Shown here: positions 55,138 to 63,426 of the stretch, piece after piece
Layout: every line of letters starts with the position of its first letter
Position numbering within the stretch: position 1 is the first letter of the stretch
Assembly: GCF_000152825.2 (NCBI RefSeq)
Contig: NC_014414.1
Location: 496,001 to 560,000, forward strand
Direction: 5' to 3'
DNA from: Parvularcula bermudensis HTCC2503
GTDB taxonomy: Bacteria; Pseudomonadota; Alphaproteobacteria; Caulobacterales; Parvularculaceae
Length of the DNA stretch: 64,000 bases
Translations under genes and position numbers: made by a program
The notes under the pieces: model-generated
Database searches by the model: none
Told to the model about the DNA's origin: nothing
What the model saw: only the letters and a program-made list of their open reading frames with translations

Positions 55138-55305
55138 CAGTGGTGTTCAGATCCATTTTGAGACGCGAGGGGGAGTTTTGGACCATGAAGGTCGGAAAGC
55201 ACGTCACACTCTGGATACTGAACACCACTGAGCCGAACCTGGAGGTCGGCCGGTAGAAAGGCTGGGCAAATTCTTTCTACCTCCGGGGATGATGGGCATC
55301 TCCCC
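55138..55305. ncRNA. Structured intergenic element, possible small RNA or miniature repeat
   Basis: Between the convergent genes mmcB and the HAD phosphatase. Part 1: 55138-55155 pairs with 55212-55230 (13 bp CAGTGGTGTTCAG/CTGAACACCACTG, one bulged A at 55217, then ATCCA/TGGAT), closing a 93-nt unit with a small inner GACC/GGTC hairpin. Part 2: GGTAGAAAG (55252-55260) with CTTTCTACC (55273-55281). Part 3: GGGGA (55285-55289) with TCCCC (55301-55305), extended by GAT/ATC (55291-55293 with 55298-55300). CCTGGAGGT (55238-55246) could instead pair with ACCTCCGGG (55279-55287), giving an alternative fold. No U-tract or promoter is obvious, and it does not match RNA families I can recall. Confidence 0.4.
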
Positions 55306-55374
55306 TTAAGGTTGCAGTACCCAATTCGCTTACACGTCGTAAGAACTAGTTTTCCACAAAAACGATTAGTCGGC

Positions 55375-56070
55375 TCAGGAAAGCTCTCTTAGTTGCGTCG
55401 CCAGATCATCGTGGTCGGCGACAATCCGGCTGGCGCCGCTTTCGGTGAGCTGTTGTGCATGGTCCGCCGCGCAATGCCCGCCGCCGACAAAGCCCCAGAC
55501 CTCAGCGCCTGCGCGCCGTGCTGCCAGCACACCGTTCACACTGTCCTCGATAATCAGCGTCGTCGCGGGGGCTACACCCAGCGCCGCTGCGGCATGCAGG
55601 AAAATATCGGGATAGGGCTTCCCCCTTTCGACATCGTCGGCCGAATAAATATGGGGCCCGAAATGACCGGCCAGACCAAAACGGGACATTTTATCCGCAA
55701 GCTGTGCTTTGCCCGAGGATGAGGCCACGGCGATGCGACCGGCAAAGACCTCTCCTGCGGTCCTCACGGCCATCGTCGCCCCCGCGACCAGCGTCATGGT
55801 GTGGAGCTGCGCCCGCCGGGTTTCCAGCAATCCTGAGACCAGATCGGCCAGTTCGGCCTCATCCGGCGATCGGCCGAGAATAGCGGCATAGCTCTCCCGC
55901 AGATTGGCGACGAACAGATCCGACCGCATGCCGGTGAAGCGGGTGATCACCTCTTGGGCGCTCCAGGAGAAGCCGCGGGACTGCAAGAACATTGCCGCGT
56001 CGGCGAGACCAACGATTTCGGAATCGACGAGAACGCCATCGCAGTCGAATAAAAGGGCCGATAACGGCAT
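55375..56070 (-). CDS. HAD-superfamily hydrolase (beta-phosphoglucomutase-like phosphatase)
   Basis: A phosphatase or phosphomutase of HAD subfamily IA. Motif I is LLFDCDGVLVDSE (nucleophile Asp and general acid Asp), a four-helix cap follows (about 15-80), motif II is the Ser in VASSSGKAQL, and motif III/IV are KPYPDIFLHAAAALGV and LIIEDSVNGVLAARRAG. 231 residues from the ATG at 56070; a start at 56103 is possible. The closest named relatives include 6-phosphogluconate phosphatase and beta-PGM; the substrate cannot be fixed from sequence. It stands alone between the hairpin element and the receptor-gene terminator. Confidence 0.86.
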   Translation of the reverse strand: MPLSALLFDCDGVLVDSEIVGLADAAMFLQSRGFSWSAQEVITRFTGMRSDLFVANLRESYAAILGRSPDEAELADLVSGLLETRRAQLHTMTLVAGATMAVRTAGEVFAGRIAVASSSGKAQLADKMSRFGLAGHFGPHIYSADDVERGKPYPDIFLHAAAALGVAPATTLIIEDSVNGVLAARRAGAEVWGFVGGGHCAADHAQQLTESGASRIVADHDDLATQLRELS

Positions 56071-56147
56071 TGGCGATACGGCGTCCTTGGCGCCATTGCC
56101 CAAAGACCCTACGCCCCCGCTGGGAAGAAGTCGCCCTCTTGCCCAAG

Positions 56148-56173
56148 AAAAAGGCGGCCCCGATGGCCCGCCT
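56148..56173 (-). terminator. Terminator after the TonB-dependent receptor gene
   Basis: On the minus strand, AGGCGG (56168-56173 complement) and CCGCCT (56152-56157 complement) pair, extended by two GC pairs with one bulged base, and are followed by five T (A run 56148-56152). It lies 27 bp after the receptor stop at 56200. Confidence 0.7.
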
Positions 56174-56199
56174 AACCCCTCTATCCTAACCTTTGAGGA

Positions 56200-58917
56200 T
56201 TAGAATTCATGGTCGACGGCGAGATACAGCATCCGCCCCCGTGGATCATGCACCTTGCTGTCATACCCGCCATTGGTGAACACTTGAGGCGGCTCCTCGT
56301 CCAACAGGTTGCGCACACCAGCGGTAAAGCGGGTCATCTTCGCGCGCTCCATCAGCTCACCGAGTTGCAGGCTGTACTGAATATCGACCCGCGTCTGGGA
56401 GTCGATATCGCGCAAGACCGGCGTATCGGCGAATTCATCTTCGTCATCGACATACTCATCGATATACCGCGCAAAGACATTCGCCGCATGGGGACCGCTT
56501 TCCCACAATAATCCGGCATTGAACCGAATCTCCGGCGCCGAAGTGCCGAAATTGTTGAAATTGCGGCGACCGGCACCGTCAATAGTGCCGCTTCCCCCCG
56601 GCAATGTCGGATCTTCAAGCTCATATTCGAGAAGATAGGTCCCGGTAAAAGTGGGGGTCAGCGTGCCCTCGCGGATATCGATCGGATAACTCGCCGATAC
56701 ATCGACGCCCGATGTCTTGAGCGAGGAGGCATTCACAAAATCCGTGAAGATCTGCTGCACATTCCCGCCGGGTCCGCGAATGATCGCTGGATCCAATGGG
56801 TCGTTCAGCAGTAGAGATTGCGGATTTTCCTGCACGATGACGTCAGTAAAGTCGAAATTGAAATAGTCGACATCGAGCTCGAGCCCCGAAGCTGGCCTGA
56901 GCGAGAAGCCGATATTGAACGCATCGGACTCCTCGGGCTTGAGGTCTTCATTGCCGAGGGTGCGGACTGCGGCAAAGGCCGTCGCGCCCCCATTGGCGGG
57001 ATCGCTGACCTGCTCAAGACTGGTGGACTGACCTTGCAACTGGAACGTCGACGGTGCCCGGAACGAGGTCGAGTAGGACGCCCTTAAGGACAGCCAATCA
57101 TTGGGCCGGAACAGCGCCGCCACCTTGGGGTCCGTCGTCGATCCGATATCCTCATAATCCTCGAACCGCAGCGCGAATTGCAGGTCCAGCATATCGGTTA
57201 CGGGGACGGACAATTCCCCAAAAACGGCGAGGATGTTCTGCGTGCCGCTATAAGGTTGCTCCCCGATCAAGAAGCCGAACCCGTCATTCAGGCTGATCTC
57301 GTCGAAATTGCCTTCCAACTCCTCTTTCCGATACTGGGTGCCGATGGCGATCGAGACTGGCCCCGCCGCCAATTCCGCCAGATCAGTCGACACCAGCGCA
57401 TTGATGACGTTCAGCTCCGACTTGGTTTCGCGCACCTGAGTGCCGATCAGGAAATCGACCAACTCGTCGCTATTGGGCGCGACGGTAAAGCTTGTGGCGA
57501 AGGGGTTGAAGGTCTCCCCCGCCACCCCGGCCGCCGCCGCATCCGTCGCCACGGCCCCACAGGAAGTGATGCCGTAAAGCGCAGCTGTCGTCGCATCAAA
57601 TCCGAACAAAGAACACTGGAACCGGTCGGCAATGACATCGGGGGTCATCAGGACATGTTCGTTCTGCCCATAGACATAGGACATCTCCCAATAGCCGTTG
57701 CGGAAAGCATCACCGGTCAAGGTCAGTGAGGTCCTGAAGGTTTCGCTATCGAACCCATTCGTCGCCGCCTCGCCGCCATTACCGAGGACCCGACCAATGA
57801 AAACCGCGTCTTGCGCGAAGACATTGAACGGATTGGAAGCCGGCACGATCGGCGTCAACAGATAGGGGAAGGTCGGCGAATTATTCCGTGTCGCTTCATT
57901 GTCGGCATAGCCGACTTCTGCCTGGAAATGGATGGTGTCGGTAACGTCGAATTCCGCCTTGCCGAAGAAGAGCAGCTTTTCTTCCTCAGGGACGAGAGAA
58001 TAATAATCACCGAAGTCGAAACCGCAAAAGCCGATCCCGGAAGACGGCGGCGGCGCTGTCGGGCTCGCCGGGAGCGGCACGCCGCCAACTTCCGCACAGC
58101 CCGTCGGATCGATCACGGGCGCCCCCGCCGGCGCAGCCCCCAGAGGATCGGTGGGGGGCGCGGCCAGGAACGCACCGGGATTACCGATGACGGACACATC
58201 GTCCATGCCCACGCGGCTCAACCGCCGCTCTTCGGTCGTCAACGCGTTGCGACGCGTATAGCTCACCGCGCCCAGCACAGAGGCGGTGTCGAAGGTCTTG
58301 CCGAAGAGCCCCTGCACCAGGGTTTCGTCGTAGCTGCCGCCTTGCGGATGGGCGAGATAGTTCACCGACCCGAGGACGCCGTCATAGTTTTCGCGCGTGA
58401 TGAAATTGACCACGCCGGCCACAGCGTCCGAGCCGTAAAGGGCAGAAGCACCATCCTTGAGGATCTCAATGCGCTCAATTGCAATGAGCGGCACCAGGGA
58501 AGCGGTGTCGACAAAGCTCACCCCATCATTGCTTTGGGCGGCGGTCGTGACCTGGCGATGACCGTCGAGCAGAACGAGGGTCGAGGCGAGTCCGAGCCCG
58601 CGCAAATTGATGCTCGACGTGCCGGTGGTCTGGTTCTGGGTAAAGGCGTCCGGATTATTTTCGGCGCCGGTATTGATCGTCAGGGTTTCGGTGATGTCCG
58701 AAACATTGACGGCGCCGACATCTTCGATATCGCCGGCGCCCACGCTCTCCAACGGGGAGGGAAGGTTTGATTGGTCCTGGCGGCGAATGAAGGTCCCGGT
58801 GACCACGACCACGTCATCGGCCTGTTGGGCGACCGCAATCGCATTCGGCGACGCGCCCAAACCGGAAGCGAGGCAAGCCGTCAATACTGTCGAGGCTCTC
58901 CGTTTACTGAAAATCAT
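56200..58917 (-). CDS. TonB-dependent receptor
   Basis: A 22-stranded outer-membrane transporter energised by TonB-ExbBD. The ATG at 58917 has AGGAGGAATA directly before it and starts a signal peptide (MIFSKRRASTVLTACLASGL, cleaved near residue 31-34). A TonB-box-like VVVVTGTFI and a plug domain follow (SINLRGLGLASTLVLLDGHR, IERIEILKDGASALYGSDAV). The barrel ends in YLAVDHEF with the C-terminal Phe needed for assembly. 905 residues. There are Cys pairs in extracellular-type loops (CAEVGG ... FCGFD; CSLFG ... SCGAV). The substrate is unknown; no transport partner lies next to it. An AT-rich upstream region suggests regulated expression. Confidence 0.93.
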   Translation of the reverse strand: MIFSKRRASTVLTACLASGLGASPNAIAVAQQADDVVVVTGTFIRRQDQSNLPSPLESVGAGDIEDVGAVNVSDITETLTINTGAENNPDAFTQNQTTGTSSINLRGLGLASTLVLLDGHRQVTTAAQSNDGVSFVDTASLVPLIAIERIEILKDGASALYGSDAVAGVVNFITRENYDGVLGSVNYLAHPQGGSYDETLVQGLFGKTFDTASVLGAVSYTRRNALTTEERRLSRVGMDDVSVIGNPGAFLAAPPTDPLGAAPAGAPVIDPTGCAEVGGVPLPASPTAPPPSSGIGFCGFDFGDYYSLVPEEEKLLFFGKAEFDVTDTIHFQAEVGYADNEATRNNSPTFPYLLTPIVPASNPFNVFAQDAVFIGRVLGNGGEAATNGFDSETFRTSLTLTGDAFRNGYWEMSYVYGQNEHVLMTPDVIADRFQCSLFGFDATTAALYGITSCGAVATDAAAAGVAGETFNPFATSFTVAPNSDELVDFLIGTQVRETKSELNVINALVSTDLAELAAGPVSIAIGTQYRKEELEGNFDEISLNDGFGFLIGEQPYSGTQNILAVFGELSVPVTDMLDLQFALRFEDYEDIGSTTDPKVAALFRPNDWLSLRASYSTSFRAPSTFQLQGQSTSLEQVSDPANGGATAFAAVRTLGNEDLKPEESDAFNIGFSLRPASGLELDVDYFNFDFTDVIVQENPQSLLLNDPLDPAIIRGPGGNVQQIFTDFVNASSLKTSGVDVSASYPIDIREGTLTPTFTGTYLLEYELEDPTLPGGSGTIDGAGRRNFNNFGTSAPEIRFNAGLLWESGPHAANVFARYIDEYVDDEDEFADTPVLRDIDSQTRVDIQYSLQLGELMERAKMTRFTAGVRNLLDEEPPQVFTNGGYDSKVHDPRGRMLYLAVDHEF

Positions 58918-59328
58918 TATTCCTCCTAGCGGCATTCGCGTAATATTATGTTTTGCAAATAATAGAGACTTTCTCACGAAAATAAAATCCAGAACCTCAA
59001 CAGACCCTTAAAAAATAAGGATTATATCGAACGATAGATTGTTTATTTGCACCGCCTAGTGCGGGGAGCTTTTTGCTCCGCTCAATGACGCAACGCACAA
59101 TGACAAAAGCGACGGGGGCGGCAAGTCACTGCTTCTCCGGGCCAATCGGCCAGTGTGCACTGCACGCCAGTCACCGTTTCTGCGCCCCTCAGATGCACAA
59201 AAAAGGTGTTCGGCGCTGACGGCCAGCCCAAAAAGGAGAAACCGGAGAGGCGATTTTGGACTGCGACAAAATGGAACCTTCGCGGCGGAAGGGGGTTATA
59301 GTCTCGTTGTTTTCTAAGGATTTTGGTG
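58918..59328. other. Divergent intergenic region between the TonB receptor and eipA
   Basis: About 410 bp. 58918-59060 is strikingly AT-rich and must carry the receptor promoter and leader. A small hairpin GGAGC/GCTCC (59065-59069 with 59075-59079) with a T5 loop follows, then GC-rich DNA with short inverted repeats (GGCC/GGCC near 59140, GTGCACTGCAC near 59155) up to the eipA start. No gene is supported here; an open frame on the minus strand at 59082-59423 overlaps eipA and is rejected. Confidence 0.45.
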
Positions 59329-59922
59329 ATGCTTCCTCGTCTCCTCCTCGCGGCGGTTGCCCCGCTCGCTCTCGTCGCCTGCCAGACAGCGCCCACCAAT
59401 GATGTTGAGCGCGTCGAAACCAAGCGGGATCTGCAATATCCGACCTATGCGCGCGGGACGGTCGTGTCAGAGGCGGAGAATTTCTTCGGACAAAGCTCTG
59501 CGGAATTGGCCGAACTCCTTGCCGATATTTTCGAAGATGAGGGTCAACCTCAAGCGTATATCGCCGGAGAAGAGATCGGCGGCGCCGTGGGGGTTGGGGT
59601 TACTTATGGCCGGGGTCAACTCTACCGACCGGGCCAGCCGCCCCTCCCCATCTATTGGCGCGGCCCAAGCCTTGGGTTCGATCTGGGGGCTGATGCCTCA
59701 AAAGTATTCACCTTGGTCTATGACCTCGGTCCCACGGCCAATTTGTTCCAGCGGTTTCCCGGCGGTGAGGGCGCAGCCTATTTCATCGGGGGAATCGGGG
59801 CCGAGGCCCTGACCGATGGGACGACCACCATCGTCCCGATCCGTACCGGGATCGGCGCCCGTACCGGCGTCAATATCGGCTATATGCACTTCTCGAACAA
59901 ACGAAGCTGGATCCCGCTCTAA
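59329..59922 (+). CDS. eipA: EipA family (DUF1134) envelope lipoprotein
   Basis: A conserved alphaproteobacterial envelope protein; in Brucella EipA supports cell-envelope integrity and interacts genetically with peptidoglycan and O-antigen functions. The signal peptide ends in LALVAC, so Cys18 would be lipidated. The DUF1134 core is recognisable: GVTYGRGQLYRPGQ, IYWRGPSLGFDLGADASKV, FTLVYDLGPTANLFQRFPG, GAAYFIGGIGAEAL and PIRTGIGARTGVNIGYMHF. 197 residues. The upstream TTG and GTG codons in frame are less likely. A strong terminator follows 12 bp after the stop. Confidence 0.9.
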   Translation: MLPRLLLAAVAPLALVACQTAPTNDVERVETKRDLQYPTYARGTVVSEAENFFGQSSAELAELLADIFEDEGQPQAYIAGEEIGGAVGVGVTYGRGQLYRPGQPPLPIYWRGPSLGFDLGADASKVFTLVYDLGPTANLFQRFPGGEGAAYFIGGIGAEALTDGTTTIVPIRTGIGARTGVNIGYMHFSNKRSWIPL

Positions 59923-59934
59923 GAGCGGCCCTTC

Positions 59935-59963
59935 CCCGTGGCGCGGCGGCGCCACGGGATTTT
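59935..59963 (+). terminator. Rho-independent terminator of eipA
   Basis: Perfect 10-bp GC-rich stem, 59935-59944 with 59949-59958 (CCCGTGGCGC/GCGCCACGGG), GGCG loop, followed by ATTTT. Located between convergent eipA and ppa; the minus-strand side lacks a T-run, so it mainly serves eipA. Confidence 0.78.
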
Positions 59964-59996
59964 CCCGGCCAGAGGGGGGAGGGAGAGCGTCTACGC

Positions 59997-60527
59997 TCAG
60001 CCCTTTTTCGCGTTTTCGAGCCCCTGGGAGATAAGCTGCTCCGCCATCTCCTTGGATTGCCATTCGCGCACTTTCACGAATTTGTTCGGCTCCAAATCTT
60101 TGTAATGCTCGAAGAAGTGCCAGATGCGCTCAAGCAGGATCGGCTGCACATCTTCGTAGGTTTCGATATTGTCGTAAAACCGCGTAAGTTTTTGATGCGG
60201 CGCCGCCAGGATCTTCTCATCGACCCCCGCCTCATCTTCCATCAGGAGCACCCCGATGGGGCGCGCCCGCAGGACAGCACCGGGCACCAGGGGACGCTGG
60301 CCAAGGCACATCACGTCGACGGGATCGCCATCGCCCGACAAAGTGTGCGGCACGAAGCCGTAATTACAAGGGTAACGCATCGAGGTGTAGAGGAAACGGT
60401 CGACCATCATGGCCCCAGAATCCTTGTCGATCTCATATTTGATCGGCTCGCCCCCCAGGGGCACCTCGATAATGACGTTGATATCTTTCGGCACGTCTTT
60501 TCCGGCGGCAATTTTCGTGATGTCCAT
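59997..60527 (-). CDS. ppa: Inorganic pyrophosphatase (family I)
   Basis: Hydrolyses pyrophosphate to drive biosynthetic reactions. The metal-binding signature DGDPVDVM has Asp66, Asp68 and Asp71; INVIIEVPLGGEPIKYEID holds further active-site residues (Glu21, Lys30) and MRYPCNYGFVPHTLSGD the conserved Tyr. 176 residues as in other soluble hexameric family I enzymes. Monocistronic: convergent with eipA and divergent from the alpha-glucosidase gene. Confidence 0.97.
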   Translation of the reverse strand: MDITKIAAGKDVPKDINVIIEVPLGGEPIKYEIDKDSGAMMVDRFLYTSMRYPCNYGFVPHTLSGDGDPVDVMCLGQRPLVPGAVLRARPIGVLLMEDEAGVDEKILAAPHQKLTRFYDNIETYEDVQPILLERIWHFFEHYKDLEPNKFVKVREWQSKEMAEQLISQGLENAKKG

Positions 60528-60606
60528 AACGACCCCATTGCTATGAGAGGCATCTAGCCCTCAACGGCAGTGACCAGCAAGATAGAGGCCGATGGGAGGG
60601 ACGCTT

Positions 60607-62235
60607 ATGGCAGCGGTGGCGGAAAATTGGTGGCGCGGGGGGGTCATCTACCACATCTACCCCCGCAGTTTCCTCGATACGAATGGCGATGGCATCGGCG
60701 ATCTTCCCGGGATCCTCCGCCGTCTCGACTATGTCGCGAGCCTCGGCGTCGATGCCGTCTGGCTATCGCCGTTCTTCACCTCCCCCATGCGTGATTTTGG
60801 CTACGACGTCTCGAACTATCGGGATGTCGACCCAATGTTCGGGACGCTTGAGGATTTCATCGCCCTGCTCGAGGCGGCCCATGAGCGGGACCTCAAAATC
60901 ATCATCGATCAGGTATATTCCCACACCTCGGAAGATCATCCCTGGTTTCGCGAGAGCCGCGTCAATCGCGTCAATCCGAGAGCGGACTGGTATGTGTGGG
61001 CCGATGCCAAGCCCGACGGGACGCCGCCCACCAATTGGCAGTCCGTGTTCGGCGGCCCGTCTTGGCAATGGGAAGGCCGCCGCAAACAATACTACATGCA
61101 CAATTTTCTTTCCTCGCAGCCGGACCTCAATCTGCACAATCCGGAGGTGCAGGATGCCCTGTTGGAGGTCGCACGGTTCTGGCTCGAGCTGGGGGTCGAT
61201 GGCTTTCGCCTCGACGCCATCAATTTCGCGATGCACGACCTGGAGCTGAAGGACAATCCGCCATCGGAATGGCCCCCTGAATGGGTGACTCGCCCTTTTG
61301 ACATGCAGATCCACCGCTATAATCGATCGGATGCGGCCATTCCGCAATTTCTGGAACGGTTGAGATCGGTACTCGACGCGTATGACGCCCGCTTTTCGGT
61401 CGCCGAAGTTTTCGGCCCGACCCCACTCGTCGAGATGCAAACCTTCACGAGCCCGGGCCGAATCCATTCGGCCTATAATTTTGATTTTCTCTATGCGGAA
61501 AAACTGACCGGAGACCATGTTCGGCAGTGCATCGAAGCGTGGGCGGGCGACCAGGTCGAAAGCTGGCCGTCCTGGGCATTTTCCAACCACGACGCCCCAC
61601 GATCCGCCAGCCGATGGGCCCGGAGTGCCGAGCCCGCCGACCTTAAACGTCAAGCAAAGCTCAATCTCCTGCTGCTTTTGGCGTTAAGGGGCAGCCTTTT
61701 TCTCTATCAGGGGGAGGAGCTGGGCCTGCCGCAATCGGATGTTCCCTTCGAGGCGTTGCAAGACCCCGAAGCCATCGCCAATTGGCCCCATACCCTTGGC
61801 CGGGATGGCGCACGAACCCCTTTTCCCTGGACGGAAGATAGAGATGCGGGCTTCTCCACCGTCCCGCCCTGGCTGCCCGTCGATCACCGCCACCCGCAAC
61901 TCTCCGTCACCTCCCAGGAGACCGACCCAAAGAGCGTCCTGAATTTCCTTCGCCGCGCATTGGCCCTAAGGCGCGCCATGCCGGCTCTACAGGATGGGGG
62001 GATGACGTTCATCGAGGGCGCGGCCGATGAAGACCTGCTCGTTTTTCTCCGCGGCACAGCGCCCGATGAAACTCTGTGCACCTATAATTTTGGAGACCAT
62101 GCCATCACGTGGCAGCCTGAGGACCCAGAAGCCTGGGAAATCGTCCTCGCCACGGGAAGCCGAGCCCATGGCCCCCCAGGGTCGACGATCCCTCCACGGA
62201 GTGGCTATTGGGCGGTTCGGCGCCGCTATATTTGA
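60607..62235 (+). CDS. GH13 alpha-glucosidase (alpha-amylase family)
   Basis: Hydrolyses alpha-glucosidic bonds of oligosaccharides. The TIM-barrel motifs are: region I IIIDQVYSHTSEDHPWF, region II GFRLDAINFAMHDL with nucleophile Asp203, region III FSVAEVFGP with acid/base Glu267, and region IV WAFSNHDAPR with Asp329. The YDVSNYRDVDPMFGTLEDF segment is typical of the alpha-glucosidase/oligo-1,6-glucosidase subfamily. The ATG at 60607 has GGGAGGG 8 bases upstream; the earlier ATG 60592 would swallow this site. 542 residues and no signal peptide, so it is probably cytosolic. No sugar transporter or regulator is adjacent. Its 3' end overlaps the patatin gene by 10 bp, convergently. Confidence 0.93.
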   Translation: MAAVAENWWRGGVIYHIYPRSFLDTNGDGIGDLPGILRRLDYVASLGVDAVWLSPFFTSPMRDFGYDVSNYRDVDPMFGTLEDFIALLEAAHERDLKIIIDQVYSHTSEDHPWFRESRVNRVNPRADWYVWADAKPDGTPPTNWQSVFGGPSWQWEGRRKQYYMHNFLSSQPDLNLHNPEVQDALLEVARFWLELGVDGFRLDAINFAMHDLELKDNPPSEWPPEWVTRPFDMQIHRYNRSDAAIPQFLERLRSVLDAYDARFSVAEVFGPTPLVEMQTFTSPGRIHSAYNFDFLYAEKLTGDHVRQCIEAWAGDQVESWPSWAFSNHDAPRSASRWARSAEPADLKRQAKLNLLLLLALRGSLFLYQGEELGLPQSDVPFEALQDPEAIANWPHTLGRDGARTPFPWTEDRDAGFSTVPPWLPVDHRHPQLSVTSQETDPKSVLNFLRRALALRRAMPALQDGGMTFIEGAADEDLLVFLRGTAPDETLCTYNFGDHAITWQPEDPEAWEIVLATGSRAHGPPGSTIPPRSGYWAVRRRYI

Positions 62236-63362
62236 GACGCCGGGCACGCCACCTCTCCAAGAAGAAGCTCCTTATTGAGAGCCCGGTAACCGTCAGCCTC
62301 CCCCAAATCCATCAGGGTTTGGATGTAGCCCGGCTCGAAGAGTAGATAGCTGGGGAGAATATAGGGTGCCTTCAAGCCCCCAATCGTACGCAACATCAGG
62401 CGGGCGGAGCCAGGCATTTCATGGAGAAAGTCCCCCGCGATCGGACGAATATCGATGCTTGGATCGATGGGAAGAATATCGATAGGGCGGATAGAGGATT
62501 GGGCCTTACGATGCGCCGGCAATGACCTGTAAGATCTATTGAAGCGTTCCGCGATTTCGACATCCGCCTCCAGATTATCGTTGAACAGGATGTCGAGCAT
62601 TTGGCCGGCGAGATATCCTACCGAAGGCTCGGTCATCGCCCCTTCCTCGGCGTCGGTCTTTTTGTCTCGGGCGCCGATCACGACCAAGCGATCCGCCCCA
62701 AGACGAATGGCGGGGGAAAGCGGAAAGCTGTTGCGTAAGGCACCGTCACCGAAATACCGCTCCCCCACAGCGACTGAGGGAAAGATCAGCGGCAATGCGG
62801 CAGAGGCCAGGACGTGTTCAGGGCCAAAGCGGGTCCTGACCCCCATGCGACGGGCCCGAGACCAGTCGGCATAGGAAGGGCGGCCGGCGAAAAAGGTCAC
62901 CGCCCGACCCGAACGATAGGAGGACGCCGTGACCGCCAGGGCATCGAGCCCCCCCTCCCCCGCGCCAATCTCGTTGATCGTGTCGAAATCGGCGTGACGC
63001 CGTACCAGATCCCATAATGGCGAGTTATCGAGGAGCGACGCGGGCGCCGTCGCCTTTCCGATACCCGGCAATGCCGCACGCATCCATTCAAAGATGCGTC
63101 CACGAACAAGTGAATTGTCGGTGACGAAGACATCGTCGGAGTGGAGCTGACGCCAAACGCTCTCCAACCGGGCGACGCCCTCACGAAAATCATGGGGGGC
63201 ACTTCCCAACATCACCGCCGCGAGCGCCCCAACCGACACACCGCTGATCACCGAAAAGGGCATCGTCCCCTTCGGCACAGCACTCGCCAACGCCTTGAGG
63301 ACGCCCACCTGATAGGCGCCCCGTGCGCCGCCCCCCGACAGGATCAGCGCGGTTTTGGTCAT
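62226..63362 (-). CDS. Patatin-like phospholipase family protein
   Basis: A predicted acyl hydrolase with a Ser-Asp dyad. The oxyanion loop is LSGGGARGAYQVGVLKAL, the nucleophile Ser43 lies in ISGVSVGALAAV (G-x-S-x-G), and Asp206 is in RYFGDGALRNSFPL (DGA). 378 residues. The C-terminal part (about 290-375) contains DILPIDPSIDIRPIAGDF and lacks membrane segments or a signal peptide, so it is more like the cytosolic RssA-type group than the secreted type. Substrate unknown. It lies between convergent alpha-glucosidase and upstream prpB on the same strand as prpB. Confidence 0.9.
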   Translation of the reverse strand: MTKTALILSGGGARGAYQVGVLKALASAVPKGTMPFSVISGVSVGALAAVMLGSAPHDFREGVARLESVWRQLHSDDVFVTDNSLVRGRIFEWMRAALPGIGKATAPASLLDNSPLWDLVRRHADFDTINEIGAGEGGLDALAVTASSYRSGRAVTFFAGRPSYADWSRARRMGVRTRFGPEHVLASAALPLIFPSVAVGERYFGDGALRNSFPLSPAIRLGADRLVVIGARDKKTDAEEGAMTEPSVGYLAGQMLDILFNDNLEADVEIAERFNRSYRSLPAHRKAQSSIRPIDILPIDPSIDIRPIAGDFLHEMPGSARLMLRTIGGLKAPYILPSYLLFEPGYIQTLMDLGEADGYRALNKELLLGEVACPASQI

Positions 63363-63426
63363 CGCATACCGGCCTTTCTAGAGCCCGCAAAGAACGCGTT
63401 GACCAGGAGGGTGAGGCGTGCCCCGA

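Noticed and set aside
55138-55305. 6S RNA, SRP RNA or tmRNA
   Set aside because: The element lacks the diagnostic conserved segments of each (central bubble of 6S, GGAAGG/AGCAG region of SRP RNA, tRNA-like ends of tmRNA).
59082-59423. Minus-strand open frame across the eipA start
   Set aside because: It overlaps the signal peptide region of eipA and has no coding features.
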